DNA of 9,844 nt from SOIA01 sp964346585 (GCA_964346585.1 CAYFVQ010000113.1:1-9844); one strand, 5' to 3'. Counted from the stretch's first letter, positions 1 through 7,524 are shown. Translations and numbers: made by a program. The notes: generated from the sequence alone by a model not told the origin.

Positions 1-527
1 GTACGGGTGAGATTGAGCAGGGTCAAAGCGGATTTGTCCATGATGTAGACGATGCCTTTGTCTGAGACATTCGTAGCAGACATAACTAAATTTTCTAGCT
101 TTGTCATGGTTTTGAGGTACACCATCCCCGCATCTGTAATGCGACAGTTGGGCATATTAAGGATTCGCATGTTGGTAAGCTCTCTGAAATGAGCGAACCC
201 GGCATCTCCGATCAATCGGTGAACTCTCAGCTGCTCCAAGTTCTTCAAACGCCCGACATGAACCATGTTGGCATCTGTGATCAACTGAGCTGTGCTTTGA
301 GAATAAAGTTGGAGGGACAGGTTCTTCATATCCCGTAAACGTTCCAGTGTGTATGTCTCATAGGTAGGATGAATCTTTTGGAGCCAGTCGAGTGTTGGCT
401 GCAGATAACTCAAGTCCTGTGCGGTGGCTTGGACGGGTCGATCAGATCCAATATTTTCCGCGGTTGCTAAACCACAAATTGAGAAACTAAAAATAACAAG
501 AAAGGTGAAAAAGACAAAGCGTTTCAT
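1..527 (-). CDS. secreted leucine-rich-repeat protein, 5' part (runs off left edge)
   Basis: An open frame reads from an ATG at 527 down to base 1 without a stop, giving 175 residues; the C-terminus lies outside the window. Residues 1-23 (MKRFVFFTFLVIFSFSICGL then ATA) form a signal peptide, so the protein is exported. From about residue 83 there are four repeat units starting at 83, 106, 130 and 154, a 23-24 residue period with the pattern [IV]-x-D-x-[GN] followed by spaced leucines and a closing N or T. This is the bacterial LRR type (LRR_6/GALA-like), a protein-binding scaffold; the partner cannot be told. The start is supported by TAAGGAGG at 536-543, nine bases upstream. A TATAAT on the minus strand at 572-577 could be the -10 box, but I see no good -35. 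It lies 249 bp downstream of the peptidase pair and may be a separate unit. Confidence 0.85.
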   Translation of the reverse strand, partial: MKRFVFFTFLVIFSFSICGLATAENIGSDRPVQATAQDLSYLQPTLDWLQKIHPTYETYTLERLRDMKNLSLQLYSQSTAQLITDANMVHVGRLKNLEQLRVHRLIGDAGFAHFRELTNMRILNMPNCRITDAGMVYLKTMTKLENLVMSATNVSDKGIVYIMDKSALTLLNLTR

Positions 528-697
528 AGCGAAAACCTCCTTAGCGTGGTTTTTGATTTTTATTTCCTAGGATTATATATCACAATCCCGATTAAGAAGA
601 AAGCCCTCAAGCAGTCATTGTTCCGGCGGCACTATTCATTGCAATAAATCTTTTGCCGTGATGCAAGTCAAAAAATCTCAAATAAAGGAGGCATCGG

Positions 698-745
698 ATG
701 GAGAAACGCACATTCATAAGGTTTGAGCAGCTAGAATTGTTGTAA
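698..745 (+). CDS. possible 15-codon micro-ORF or gene remnant
   Basis: A strong AAAGGAGG at 684-691 sits six bases before an ATG that opens only 15 codons (MEKRTFIRFEQLELL) before TAA. It lies on the plus strand in the otherwise empty 248-bp gap between two minus-strand genes. The good ribosome site with so short a frame suggests either a tiny peptide or the surviving start of a deleted gene; chance is also possible. No function is proposed. Confidence 0.2.
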   Translation: MEKRTFIRFEQLELL

Positions 746-775
746 CTGGAGGTTCTTTATTTGACAACTATAACC

Positions 776-1810
776 TCAATCAAGTTTCTTCCGTCGAAAA
801 CGGATTGGCGTATCTGCTATTGCCCTAGCAATAGAAATGTAGGCCCTTGTGAATCTTAGCAAATACGAGTAGTTGAAATTATCATCTGCTTCATCTTTCA
901 CAGTGTGAATATATTTTAGGATTTCATCATCAATTTTATCAAAGCCAGGACTTACAGTTATAGCCGGAATTCCTTTGCGCACAAAAGGCATGCTGTCAGA
1001 AAATTCATAAAGATATTGGAGCTCTTTAGGATAAGGCAAAACAGATAATCCGTATTTATCCACGGCATCTGTGATTATTTTTTTTGCGGAAATTCTTTCA
1101 AAACCCGCGATTCTAATAAGATTTGTGTCGTTGAATCCTCCACCGTCGTTGTTTAAAACAAAGGCTATTTTGTCCAAGGAAATGAGGGGATTATCAACGA
1201 AATATTGGCTACCTAGACATCCTTCCTCTTCTCCTGTGAAAGCAATAAACACAAGTGAGCGTGCGGTGGGTTTGATAGCGAATGATTTGGCCGCACATAT
1301 CAGTGCAACGGTTCCCATACCGTTATCTCTTGCTCCGTTAAAAATAATGTCAGTATCGGCGGAACTTTTTAAGCGCTTCACACCAAGATGGTCGTAATGG
1401 GCACAGAGCAAAACAAATTCATTCTTCATCCGGGGATCTTTACCTTCAATATACCCTATAACATTCTTTGAGATGATGGGCTTTATATCACCCTTGTCTT
1501 TTTCACTGTCGGATTTTTTTTGCAAGAAAAGACGAACCTCCTGGAAATAATCAAGCGCGCCTGATAACTTCTGTAGCCTGGCTACACGGAATTGTTCTGC
1601 GATGTAACGAGCCGCGATATCGGCGCCGTTTGTGCCCGGCTTTCTCCCCATGAGTTCGTCCGAAGCGAGAAAGCGCAGATGTGATTCCACTTCTGAGAGA
1701 GTTAGTTCGCTCTCTGGAAAATTCACACGTACTGAATCGACAGCAACAAAGATCACGCATAAGAGAATTGTGGGTACGATGAAATTTTGACAAGGCACTC
1801 TCTGCTTCAT
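776..1810 (-). CDS. secreted M28-family zinc aminopeptidase
   Basis: A 344-residue exopeptidase of the M28 (aminopeptidase Y/S type) family, which removes N-terminal residues with a two-zinc centre. A hydrophobic segment at about residues 9-25 is a signal peptide or anchor, so it acts outside the cytoplasm. The expected residues are all present: H138 in AHYDHLG, bridging D162 in GARDNG, general base E194 and ligand E195 in TGEEEG, D222 in NNDGGG, and H302 in YIHTVKD; SDSMPF and GIPAITVSPG match the family's C-terminal half. The start chosen is the ATG at 1810, eight bases after GAGGAG (1819-1824); a TTG one codon upstream is less likely. This ATG shares its A with the TGA stop of the upstream peptidase (TGATG), so the two are translationally coupled. 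No clear terminator follows. Substrate specificity cannot be told. Confidence 0.9.
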   Translation of the reverse strand: MKQRVPCQNFIVPTILLCVIFVAVDSVRVNFPESELTLSEVESHLRFLASDELMGRKPGTNGADIAARYIAEQFRVARLQKLSGALDYFQEVRLFLQKKSDSEKDKGDIKPIISKNVIGYIEGKDPRMKNEFVLLCAHYDHLGVKRLKSSADTDIIFNGARDNGMGTVALICAAKSFAIKPTARSLVFIAFTGEEEGCLGSQYFVDNPLISLDKIAFVLNNDGGGFNDTNLIRIAGFERISAKKIITDAVDKYGLSVLPYPKELQYLYEFSDSMPFVRKGIPAITVSPGFDKIDDEILKYIHTVKDEADDNFNYSYLLRFTRAYISIARAIADTPIRFRRKKLD

Positions 1811-3126
1811 CAATATTTCTCCTCGAATTTTTTTAGTATATTCAGGACAACACGAACGGCTAATTCACCTGCCATTCTCAAACTCATTTTATTGATATTT
1901 TCCGGAATATCCTGTTGTGTGTGACTGTGCTTGCTGACAATACTAACACCCGAAGTGACAATACTGGCTTGAGCAAACGTGATTTGATCGGAACCCTGGG
2001 TTCCGGTTGGTTCGATTTTATATCCGAGATCTTCAACGGATTTATTCACAATATCAACCAGCCATTGAGGGTGATTCGATGCGGCCATGATTTTCATTAG
2101 GTCTTCATCCGGCAGAATTCGCCATTTGCTGTTAATTCCCTCCCATGAGTAAGTTTTTATATTCTCAGGTATTTGGGATACACATTTTTTCCCCGATATT
2201 CCGCTCACGCCACCGGTCATTTCGACCCGGACAGGCCCATTTCCCCCGACATCATCAATATTAAATAACAACTCACATCGCTTAAGTGACCTGTCATTAT
2301 GAAAGAGATAATTTCGTGAACCAATAATTCCGATTTCTTCTGCACCGAATGCAACAAATTTCACAGTACAATTCAGCTTGCCTTCCATCTCTTTAAAGTA
2401 TCGCGCTAATTCTAATGCAACACCCACGCCTGATGCGTTATCGCTGGCACCGGGATTGTTTTTTCTGTACGAGTCAAAATGAGCTGTTATCAAAATCTCT
2501 TTTGAGGCAGTTCTTTTATCTCCCATCATTGCGATAATATTTGCAGATTTATACTTTTTATATTCCCCTTCTATAACCAATTTGAAACTAAGCTCACCTT
2601 GCGATTTTAGTTTCTCGAATCCGAGCGAATCAATGTAGATGATAAGCTTTGGCCTAGACCTGAGCAATCTGAAATGGCCATTCCAATTGTTAGTGATTAT
2701 GGTCTTTCCTTCAATTTCCTTTTGAGTGTAAAGGAACTCGGAATCGTTTAAGTCGATCAAGAAGGCTATCCCTTCATAAGCTCTTTTGTTTTTATAAGGA
2801 TTGAATCCGAGTCCGACAACGGTAATCTGTTTGTCTCCAACTTTTAAACGGGCATTCGTGTATTCGAACGATTCAAATTCAAACGGCTGGGTCTCAACAT
2901 CTATGTCCATACTCTCAAACTGATTTTTGATGTACTGAGCAGAAAGATTATCATTCTTTGAGCCGACCTGCCTGTGGCCCATCCTGGCCAAATGAACTAT
3001 ATGGGAGAATACTTTAGCGCTGAAATCCTCGGGGAGGATTTCAGCATTGGGCGGCTTCCCTGGAAAGCCCTGCGCTAAGCTCGAAAGCAATACAGCCAGA
3101 AGATAAACAATTTTTAAGCGTTTCAT
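1810..3126 (-). CDS. secreted M28-family peptidase with PA-like insert
   Basis: A 438-residue M28 metallopeptidase, first gene of a two-gene operon. Residues 1-20 are a signal peptide (MKRLKIVYLLAVLLSSLAQG). Residues about 45-90 are the N-terminal M28 segment, and about 95-190 form a beta-rich insert in the place of the protease-associated (PA) domain seen in family members. The catalytic part follows: H216 in TAHFDSY, bridging D229 in GASDNASG, general base E263 and ligand E264 in GAEEIG, D291 in NIDDVGG, and probable ligand H402 in KHSHTQQD. All metal-binding positions look intact. The start is supported by AAAAGGAGC shortly before the ATG. The stop overlaps the next peptidase's start, so both are probably made together, likely for extracellular or periplasmic peptide scavenging (inference). 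Its architecture differs from its neighbour, so the pair is not a recent duplication. Confidence 0.92.
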   Translation of the reverse strand: MKRLKIVYLLAVLLSSLAQGFPGKPPNAEILPEDFSAKVFSHIVHLARMGHRQVGSKNDNLSAQYIKNQFESMDIDVETQPFEFESFEYTNARLKVGDKQITVVGLGFNPYKNKRAYEGIAFLIDLNDSEFLYTQKEIEGKTIITNNWNGHFRLLRSRPKLIIYIDSLGFEKLKSQGELSFKLVIEGEYKKYKSANIIAMMGDKRTASKEILITAHFDSYRKNNPGASDNASGVGVALELARYFKEMEGKLNCTVKFVAFGAEEIGIIGSRNYLFHNDRSLKRCELLFNIDDVGGNGPVRVEMTGGVSGISGKKCVSQIPENIKTYSWEGINSKWRILPDEDLMKIMAASNHPQWLVDIVNKSVEDLGYKIEPTGTQGSDQITFAQASIVTSGVSIVSKHSHTQQDIPENINKMSLRMAGELAVRVVLNILKKFEEKY

Positions 3127-3167
3127 TTGGTTGCTCCTTTTATTTAAAAGAATTTTTAATCGCGTGT

Positions 3168-3195
3168 TTTATCTCCGGAGGTCAACATCTTTCAA
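3168..3195 (-). promoter_or_regulatory. candidate promoter of the M28 operon
   Basis: On the minus strand TTGAAA (3190-3195) and GATAAA (3168-3173) are 16 bp apart, which fits a sigma-70 type promoter. It would start transcription near 3161, about 35 bases before the peptidase ATG. TTGACC at 3178-3183 is an alternative -35 with a poorer -10. Confidence 0.35.
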
Positions 3196-3227
3196 AAAGT
3201 AATTCATAAGCGAAGGAAAAACATCAG

Positions 3228-3262
3228 ACTAAAGTGGGTTATTTCAAAAACCCAACTTTAGT
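3228..3262. repeat. bulged inverted repeat in divergent intergenic region
   Basis: ACTAAAGTGGGTT (3228-3240) is mirrored by AACCCAACTTTAGT (3249-3262), 13 matched positions with one bulged base and an eight-base spacer. It lies 102 bp before the M28 operon start and 76 bp before the LuxR-type gene. It is not followed by a T-run on either strand, so it does not look like a terminator. An operator or a leader hairpin are both possible. Confidence 0.6.
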
Positions 3263-3337
3263 GGGGAAGGAAACTGCGTGATTTAAGGCACAAATCTCAA
3301 AGTTGATTAGGATTGACGAAAATGATAGTTTTGTTTT

Positions 3338-4303
3338 ATGTATCAAGAATACACTATTGGTGTGCTGATAACCTTTTTTTCAAGCATAATATCTATTGTA
3401 ATTTTGGGGGTGGTTTCCCGCATCTATAAAAACAAACGATTGACTCTTTTATTCATGAGTGTGCTGTTTCTGAACATCATCTGGTTTTCTACTTTGATCT
3501 TTCATTATTTCAGATCCTTCTTTCCTGGCCCGGGTGATCCGGAGAAAATATATTGGTTTGAATTTTTAGCTCTTTCTCTCATTTATCTTATCCGATTTGG
3601 TCTGCTTATAGCGCTTCTTTCCCTAATTCAACACATTCTGGGAGTGGAAATTTCAAAGAAGGTCGTTTTGGCTGTGCGCAATAGTGTGATCATCCTTTCG
3701 ATTATATGGTTTGTGAGTTGGTTTGAGATCCCTCTTCTTGGTAGCCGCTATATCGTGGATCAATTGATGGCTTTGACTGACTTTTTGCTTTTCGCAACTG
3801 TAATTGTCGCCGCTATTTTTTTACATTATCGTGCCAAGTTTCTCCCTAATAAAGAATACAGAAGGGCAATAATTATACTGAGTATAATCATCATTGTCCC
3901 CATGTCCATAGGGATCATCAAGTTGGTAATCGGTTCGAGTTTAAGTCGAATCACCTTTGCCCTTGAACGATCGATGATATACTTGCCGTTAGTGTTGTTT
4001 AATATCTCAAATGCCTGGTGGGGTGCCAAATACGCATCGATTCTTTCAAAATATGATAGCATCAGCTTAAGCACTAAAAGCCATGACATTGATGGTTTAG
4101 CAGAAAAATACAAAATCACTAAACGAGAAATGGAGGTTATTGAATTGATCTGTCAGGGTAAAACAAACAAAGAAATTGCCGACCTTCTCTTCATTTCTGT
4201 TGATACAGTTAAAGACCATAATTATAAAATCTTCCAAAAAACTGGCGTAAAGAATCGCACTCAGCTTGTTAATTTTATCAACAATTTTCAAAAGGATAGT
4301 TGA
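3338..4303 (+). CDS. membrane-bound LuxR-family transcriptional regulator (7TM-HTH)
   Basis: A 321-residue protein with about seven hydrophobic segments (near residues 6-28, 35-57, 74-98, 109-131, 140-163, 176-199, 210-230) followed by a C-terminal LuxR/GerE helix-turn-helix at 255-315. The HTH shows the classic pattern: LTxRE-like KITKREMEVIELI, the turn GKTNKEIADLLFIS, then recognition helix VDTVKDHNYKIFQKTGVKN. It lacks a receiver domain, an autoinducer domain or a kinase, so the membrane part is probably the sensor and the HTH acts while tethered to the membrane (inference). The ATG at 3338 is the first after an in-frame TAG at 3326; there is no good Shine-Dalgarno, so the start is less certain, though later starts would break the first membrane segment. 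It is divergent from the peptidase operon and may control it. Confidence 0.88.
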   Translation: MYQEYTIGVLITFFSSIISIVILGVVSRIYKNKRLTLLFMSVLFLNIIWFSTLIFHYFRSFFPGPGDPEKIYWFEFLALSLIYLIRFGLLIALLSLIQHILGVEISKKVVLAVRNSVIILSIIWFVSWFEIPLLGSRYIVDQLMALTDFLLFATVIVAAIFLHYRAKFLPNKEYRRAIIILSIIIIVPMSIGIIKLVIGSSLSRITFALERSMIYLPLVLFNISNAWWGAKYASILSKYDSISLSTKSHDIDGLAEKYKITKREMEVIELICQGKTNKEIADLLFISVDTVKDHNYKIFQKTGVKNRTQLVNFINNFQKDS

Positions 4304-4353
4304 GCTTTCCAAGCTGATTTGGGGGTGTTAGGTCTAGTCAAGGAGGTTAGTCT

Positions 4354-4431
4354 GTGGAAACCGCGAAAAATTACATGAGATTTGGTGCGAGCACAAAACA
4401 GGAATTCCTCTTGAAGGAGAATCTCATATGA
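4354..4431 (+). CDS. 25-codon ORF coupled to the downstream membrane gene
   Basis: A GTG at 4354 is seven bases after a perfect AAGGAGG (4340-4346) and opens 25 codons, beginning METAKNYMRFGAS and ending KENLI. Its TGA (4429-4431) overlaps the ATG of the next gene in an ATGA arrangement, typical of translational coupling. The strong ribosome site and the overlap are what support it; no family is recognised. It could be a leader peptide or a small protein working with the membrane protein, or the coincidence of an upstream ribosome site. Base composition is AT-richer than the gene that follows. Confidence 0.45.
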   Translation: METAKNYMRFGASTKQEFLLKENLI

Positions 4432-4877
4432 TTGGATCCCGGCAACGTCTGTATGCGACTCTTGTCATCCTGGGAGCTTGCATCTTGCTTTTCCGAACAG
4501 TCTTGATGATGGCCCAGGGTGCAATGGCAGTGCTGGTCGCCTGGGTGTCAGGCTTGCTCGTGACGGAGTTTGTGCTTGATGTGGCCGCCTTGGCGGGCTC
4601 TGTGCGGTGGTGGGTAACTCGCGCAGAAGAACACGCCCGCTTTCCGCTTCGAACCTGCGCTGCCGCGGTCATTTTGCATGCTGTACGAGTCCTCATTTTC
4701 GTAATGGGGCGTGTCGGGCCATGGATTGACTTCGATGTCAGGCCAGAGCAAAGGGCGCTTCACTCGACACGCTGGAGCTGGGGTTGGTTGTACTTCGCGG
4801 CAGTCATGTCAGTGTTGGGAGTCCTGGGAGTTTTGATTATTTGGAGAAACAGACGGCGTGCCAGGAAGAACGAATGA
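4428..4877 (+). CDS. four-TM membrane protein, unknown function
   Basis: A 149-residue protein not recognised as any named family. Hydrophobic segments lie near residues 8-28, 31-56, 75-95 and 118-139. Between the third and fourth is a loop with a conserved-looking GPWIDFDVRPEQRAL, and the C-terminus is a basic tail (RNRRRARKNE). The ATG is well placed, eight bases after AAGGAG (4414-4419), and overlaps the stop of a short upstream ORF. By eye the coding DNA is 55-60% GC, clearly above the LuxR gene before it and the hydrolase after it, which hints at acquisition from elsewhere or a different selective history. It ends 19 bp before the stop of the convergent hydrolase. No catalytic motif is visible. 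Confidence 0.75.
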   Translation: MIGSRQRLYATLVILGACILLFRTVLMMAQGAMAVLVAWVSGLLVTEFVLDVAALAGSVRWWVTRAEEHARFPLRTCAAAVILHAVRVLIFVMGRVGPWIDFDVRPEQRALHSTRWSWGWLYFAAVMSVLGVLGVLIIWRNRRRARKNE

Positions 4878-4896
4878 GAGAGAGGAACAGCCCCGT

Positions 4897-6393
4897 TCAG
4901 ATTACCGTTTGTTCCAGAATCCAGTCACTGATTATTTTTAAAGCGGTTGGTGACATTGTCTCTTCGATCTTTCCATATTCAGAAATGTTTCCTGTCTCAG
5001 CAGTCTGTAATAGATGATTCAAGCTAGGCAGTTCTTTTACAGTATAATTTTTATTTCCTCCGGCCTTGAGTGCCATTATTATTGCCTGGAGGTTTTCTTT
5101 GGGCGTTACCTGTACGTCCTTTTCTCCGTTAACGGCAAGTACAGGGCAGGTTACCTTTTGTAATGTCGTTCCCGGATCATAGGGCAGGTAAAAACGAAAC
5201 CATGGCGAGTGCAGCTTCTGGAACTGATCATGTATATAGGCTTCCAGGTTTTCTTCAGATATTCCTGTGATCTTTCTTTCTTCATCACTTAATCCTTTGA
5301 AAAATTCTGTTATAATCGAAGTGAATTTATTCTGTACAGCTTTGCTATCAATATCCTGACTTATCACTGCAAACAAGCTTTCCTGCACGGCCCGGTTTCT
5401 TGCTATGAGGTGGTCACTCGCACCATTTGCTTTTAAAGTTCTTACCAGCTCTGAATATTCCATCTGCTTAATGGCCATCCCAGGGCTTGCAATCAGGACA
5501 ATGAAAGCAATATCAGGCGATTGAGCCGCCACCATTGATGCAATCATACCGCCCTCGCTGTGGCCGATCAAACCGATTAATTCGTGCTTGATTTCTTTCC
5601 GGCTCTTAAGATAGGTTACACCAGATATGGCATCTGCAACATAGTCCACGGCTGTAGCTTCATCAAAGTTCCCCGTCGAACCGCCTACTCCCCGGTCATC
5701 AACACGCAAAACTGAAATGCCTCTTCTTGTTAGATAGTCTGCCAACACTAAAAAAGGGCGGTGACCGAAAACTGCCTCGTCACGGTCCTGTGCACCGGAT
5801 CCAGAAAGAAGTAGTACTGCGGGAAATTTTCCCTTTGAGGGAGGAAACGTGAGAGTTCCGGCAAGTGTTATCCCGGCGTCGATGTTCTTAAAAACAACCT
5901 CCTCACTCTTGTACGGAAACGGTTCTTTAGGTTCTTGTGGGCGTTTGATTACAGGTCTCGAATGAGTGCATTCAAGCATGAGAGGTAGCGTCATTCCGCT
6001 CTGTGTCCAGCTCCCGTCAATCTTTACTCCATCCTCTGAGAGCTTTCCTTTAAAAACTCCCTCGATAGGGATTATTTCAAGGCGGACGTTTCTGTTGTCA
6101 AAAGCAATTTCATCAACCAGTACACCAGTCACATTCTGTTCTGGAACATCATAGGTAGCAGTGAGTGTGTTGTCCGGACTTCGGGAAATTGTGAAAATAA
6201 CTCGCAACTCGATCCCGGAAAACTTCAAGGTTCCCTGCCAGATACCCTCAATTTCTTCGTCAGGAAAGGTATACGTCTGAACAGGATTAGAAAGAGTCGC
6301 TCCTGCCGTGATCAACAATACAAGAGACATTACGACAGAAGATGTGTTTTTTCCATTGATTTTCATCAGGTTCTCCATCTTTTTTCTAATCAT
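4897..6393 (-). CDS. exported alpha/beta hydrolase with N-terminal beta domain
   Basis: A 498-residue serine hydrolase of the alpha/beta fold. Residues about 15-36 are a signal peptide, 45-145 form a beta-rich domain resembling those found ahead of secreted hydrolases of this type (IEGIWQGTLKF... DGSWTQSG), and 165-498 are the hydrolase. The likely triad is S279 in GHSEGG, D426 in NGEKDVQV and H460 in SLNHLLQ; LLLSGSGAQDRD (about 194-205) would supply the oxyanion loop, and a helical cap lies around 305-410. The family includes esterases and peptidases, so the substrate is unknown. Two starts are possible: the ATG at 6393 (AAGG nine bases upstream) or an ATG ten codons in at 6366 preceded by GGAG, which gives a tidier signal peptide. 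It follows the sigma/anti-sigma genes on the same strand after 144 bp and may belong to their regulon. Confidence 0.9.
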   Translation of the reverse strand: MIRKKMENLMKINGKNTSSVVMSLVLLITAGATLSNPVQTYTFPDEEIEGIWQGTLKFSGIELRVIFTISRSPDNTLTATYDVPEQNVTGVLVDEIAFDNRNVRLEIIPIEGVFKGKLSEDGVKIDGSWTQSGMTLPLMLECTHSRPVIKRPQEPKEPFPYKSEEVVFKNIDAGITLAGTLTFPPSKGKFPAVLLLSGSGAQDRDEAVFGHRPFLVLADYLTRRGISVLRVDDRGVGGSTGNFDEATAVDYVADAISGVTYLKSRKEIKHELIGLIGHSEGGMIASMVAAQSPDIAFIVLIASPGMAIKQMEYSELVRTLKANGASDHLIARNRAVQESLFAVISQDIDSKAVQNKFTSIITEFFKGLSDEERKITGISEENLEAYIHDQFQKLHSPWFRFYLPYDPGTTLQKVTCPVLAVNGEKDVQVTPKENLQAIIMALKAGGNKNYTVKELPSLNHLLQTAETGNISEYGKIEETMSPTALKIISDWILEQTVI

Positions 6394-6493
6394 TCTTTTT
6401 TTCCTTTTTTACCTCTAGTAAGAAAAAAGCAAAATACTTTTTTTCGGTTGATAAGGAAATAGGTGTTTTTTTAATAGTCATTAATATATCCAT
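6386..6493 (-). CDS. possible 35-codon AT-rich ORF ahead of the hydrolase
   Basis: An ATG at 6493 opens 35 codons (starts MDILMTIKKTPIS, ends KKEKKND) and stops within the first codons of the hydrolase's longer reading frame, an overlap of eight bases. The region is very AT-rich and lysine-heavy, and AGGA lies only two bases before the ATG, too close for a good ribosome site. It may be chance; noted because the overlap would couple it to the hydrolase. The rest of the 144-bp gap shows no clear terminator or promoter. Confidence 0.15.
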   Translation of the reverse strand: MDILMTIKKTPISLSTEKKYFAFFLLEVKKEKKND

Positions 6494-6537
6494 GGTCCTG
6501 TTAAGAAATTGTAATTCAATCAGCGCTATTTAATTGG

Positions 6538-6849
6538 CTATGGCGAGGAAAAAAAGAACATCCACACAGAAACTACCAAAATAAATCCAAGGGATATTAA
6601 TCCTGCTATGATGATGGTATGGAGAAGGTTCTGCCGCCTGGCTTTCCTGTAGGCTTTCATTTCATCATCCTGGGAAAGCGGAACAGGAATCTTTCGCGGC
6701 TTTTCCATTGATTCTAATTGCTTCGCCACATTTGCGAGTTCGGGATCGGTTTTTAAGTATTTCTCGACGAGGGCACGCGTATCGGCGCTCACTTCATTGG
6801 CCGAATACAGCGGTAATAAATCAAGGATTACATTTCGTGTTATTTCCAT
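6538..6849 (-). CDS. small single-TM anti-sigma factor
   Basis: A 103-residue protein directly downstream of an ECF sigma gene. Residues 1-45 (MEITRNVILDLLPLYSANE, then SADTRALVEKYLKTDPELA) match the N-terminal helical region of short anti-sigma factors of the zf-HC2/RsiW-like group, and 75-100 is one transmembrane helix with a short outer tail. The usual zinc-binding His-x3-Cys-x2-Cys is missing; no cysteine occurs at all, so it would bind its sigma without zinc. It is expected to hold the sigma at the membrane. The ATG at 6849 lies two bases after the sigma stop with AAGGAGG (6860-6866) ten bases upstream, inside the sigma's last codons; a TTG at 6855, overlapping the stop, is the alternative. 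The assignment rests on context plus N-terminal similarity. Confidence 0.8.
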   Translation of the reverse strand: MEITRNVILDLLPLYSANEVSADTRALVEKYLKTDPELANVAKQLESMEKPRKIPVPLSQDDEMKAYRKARRQNLLHTIIIAGLISLGFILVVSVWMFFFSSP

Positions 6850-6851
6850 TA

Positions 6852-7337
6852 TCAATAAACCTCCTTATCGATAGATGCAGCGATCAACTTTTTGCGAACA
6901 CGGTAGACTTTTACTTTTGCTGCTGTAGCGGATAATTCCAGGACACGCGCGATTTCATCGTAGGGGAGTTCATGCTGAACGCGCAAAATAAAGGCAGTGC
7001 GGTCAATCTCAGGTAAAGTCTGAAGAACTTTCTGGATACTCTGTAATTCGTGTTGAGATTCGGTCAATTTGTCTGGCCCTGGAGAAGGATCAGGATGAAT
7101 ATCTTCAAGGACAGCCTGGCGCTTTCTCTTCCTTATATGTTCTAAATAGACATTTCTAGAGATTGTGAAGAGGTAGGCCTTTAGCGTCTCCGTGCGAATT
7201 TTACTGTTGTTTGCCCAGGCGCGTATAAATGTCTCAGAAGTGATATCCTCTGCTTCTGAGCTGTCACCTGCAAGCCAAAGAGAGAAACGGTAGACTTCAG
7301 TTGCATAGGACTCGTATAAATCCTGGAAGTTGATCAT
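6852..7337 (-). CDS. ECF-type RNA polymerase sigma factor
   Basis: A 161-residue extracytoplasmic-function sigma factor. Residues about 4-72 are sigma region 2 (FQDLYESYATEVYRFSLWLA, AEDITSETFIRAWANN, YLFTISRNVYLEHIRKRKRQ), and 98-150 are region 4 (LPEIDRTAFILRVQHELPYDEI, then ARVLELSATAAKVKVYRVRKKL), joined by a short proline-rich linker (PDPSPGPDK). There is no long C-terminal extension. It is followed at once by its anti-sigma gene and then by an exported hydrolase, the usual order for an autoregulated stress or envelope unit. The ribosome site is weak (AAGAGAA before the ATG). A TATAAT lies 24 bases upstream. The inducing signal is not visible from the sequence. Confidence 0.93.
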   Translation of the reverse strand: MINFQDLYESYATEVYRFSLWLAGDSSEAEDITSETFIRAWANNSKIRTETLKAYLFTISRNVYLEHIRKRKRQAVLEDIHPDPSPGPDKLTESQHELQSIQKVLQTLPEIDRTAFILRVQHELPYDEIARVLELSATAAKVKVYRVRKKLIAASIDKEVY

Positions 7338-7360
7338 AAGTTCTCTTGATACATCCTTTG

Positions 7361-7366
7361 ATTATA
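7361..7366 (-). promoter_or_regulatory. candidate -10 box for the sigma/anti-sigma operon
   Basis: A perfect TATAAT on the minus strand ends 24 bases before the sigma ATG. No convincing -35 is present at 16-18 bp; TTGTAA at 7389-7394 is 22 bp away. An imperfect 10-bp direct repeat, CATTTCCGAA (7397-7406) and CATTTCTGAA (7427-7436), lies exactly 30 bp apart just upstream and could be a regulator site. Confidence 0.3.
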
Positions 7367-7524
7367 ATATGCATAAAGAAGGAAAATGTTACAATCCATT
7401 TCCGAATTGTTGAAAAATTAGGAATTCATTTCTGAAAGTGGAATTTGATTTCTTTGGTATTCGGACTTTTTAGGCATAAGTATTGTGGCCGTAATGTGAC
7501 AGATGTGGATGATTTCCTAGAATC

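Noticed and set aside
749..777. Terminator hairpin after the second peptidase (GAGGTT/AACCTC)
   Set aside because: The stem is only six pairs, the loop is 17 bases, it overlaps the stop codon and no T-run follows.
1071..1397. Plus-strand 108-codon open frame inside the M28 gene
   Set aside because: It is antisense to a gene with complete M28 metal-binding motifs, and its translation resembles no protein.
4424..4763. Minus-strand open frames opposite the four-TM gene
   Set aside because: They are antisense shadows of a GC-rich gene with a good ribosome site and clear membrane segments on the plus strand.
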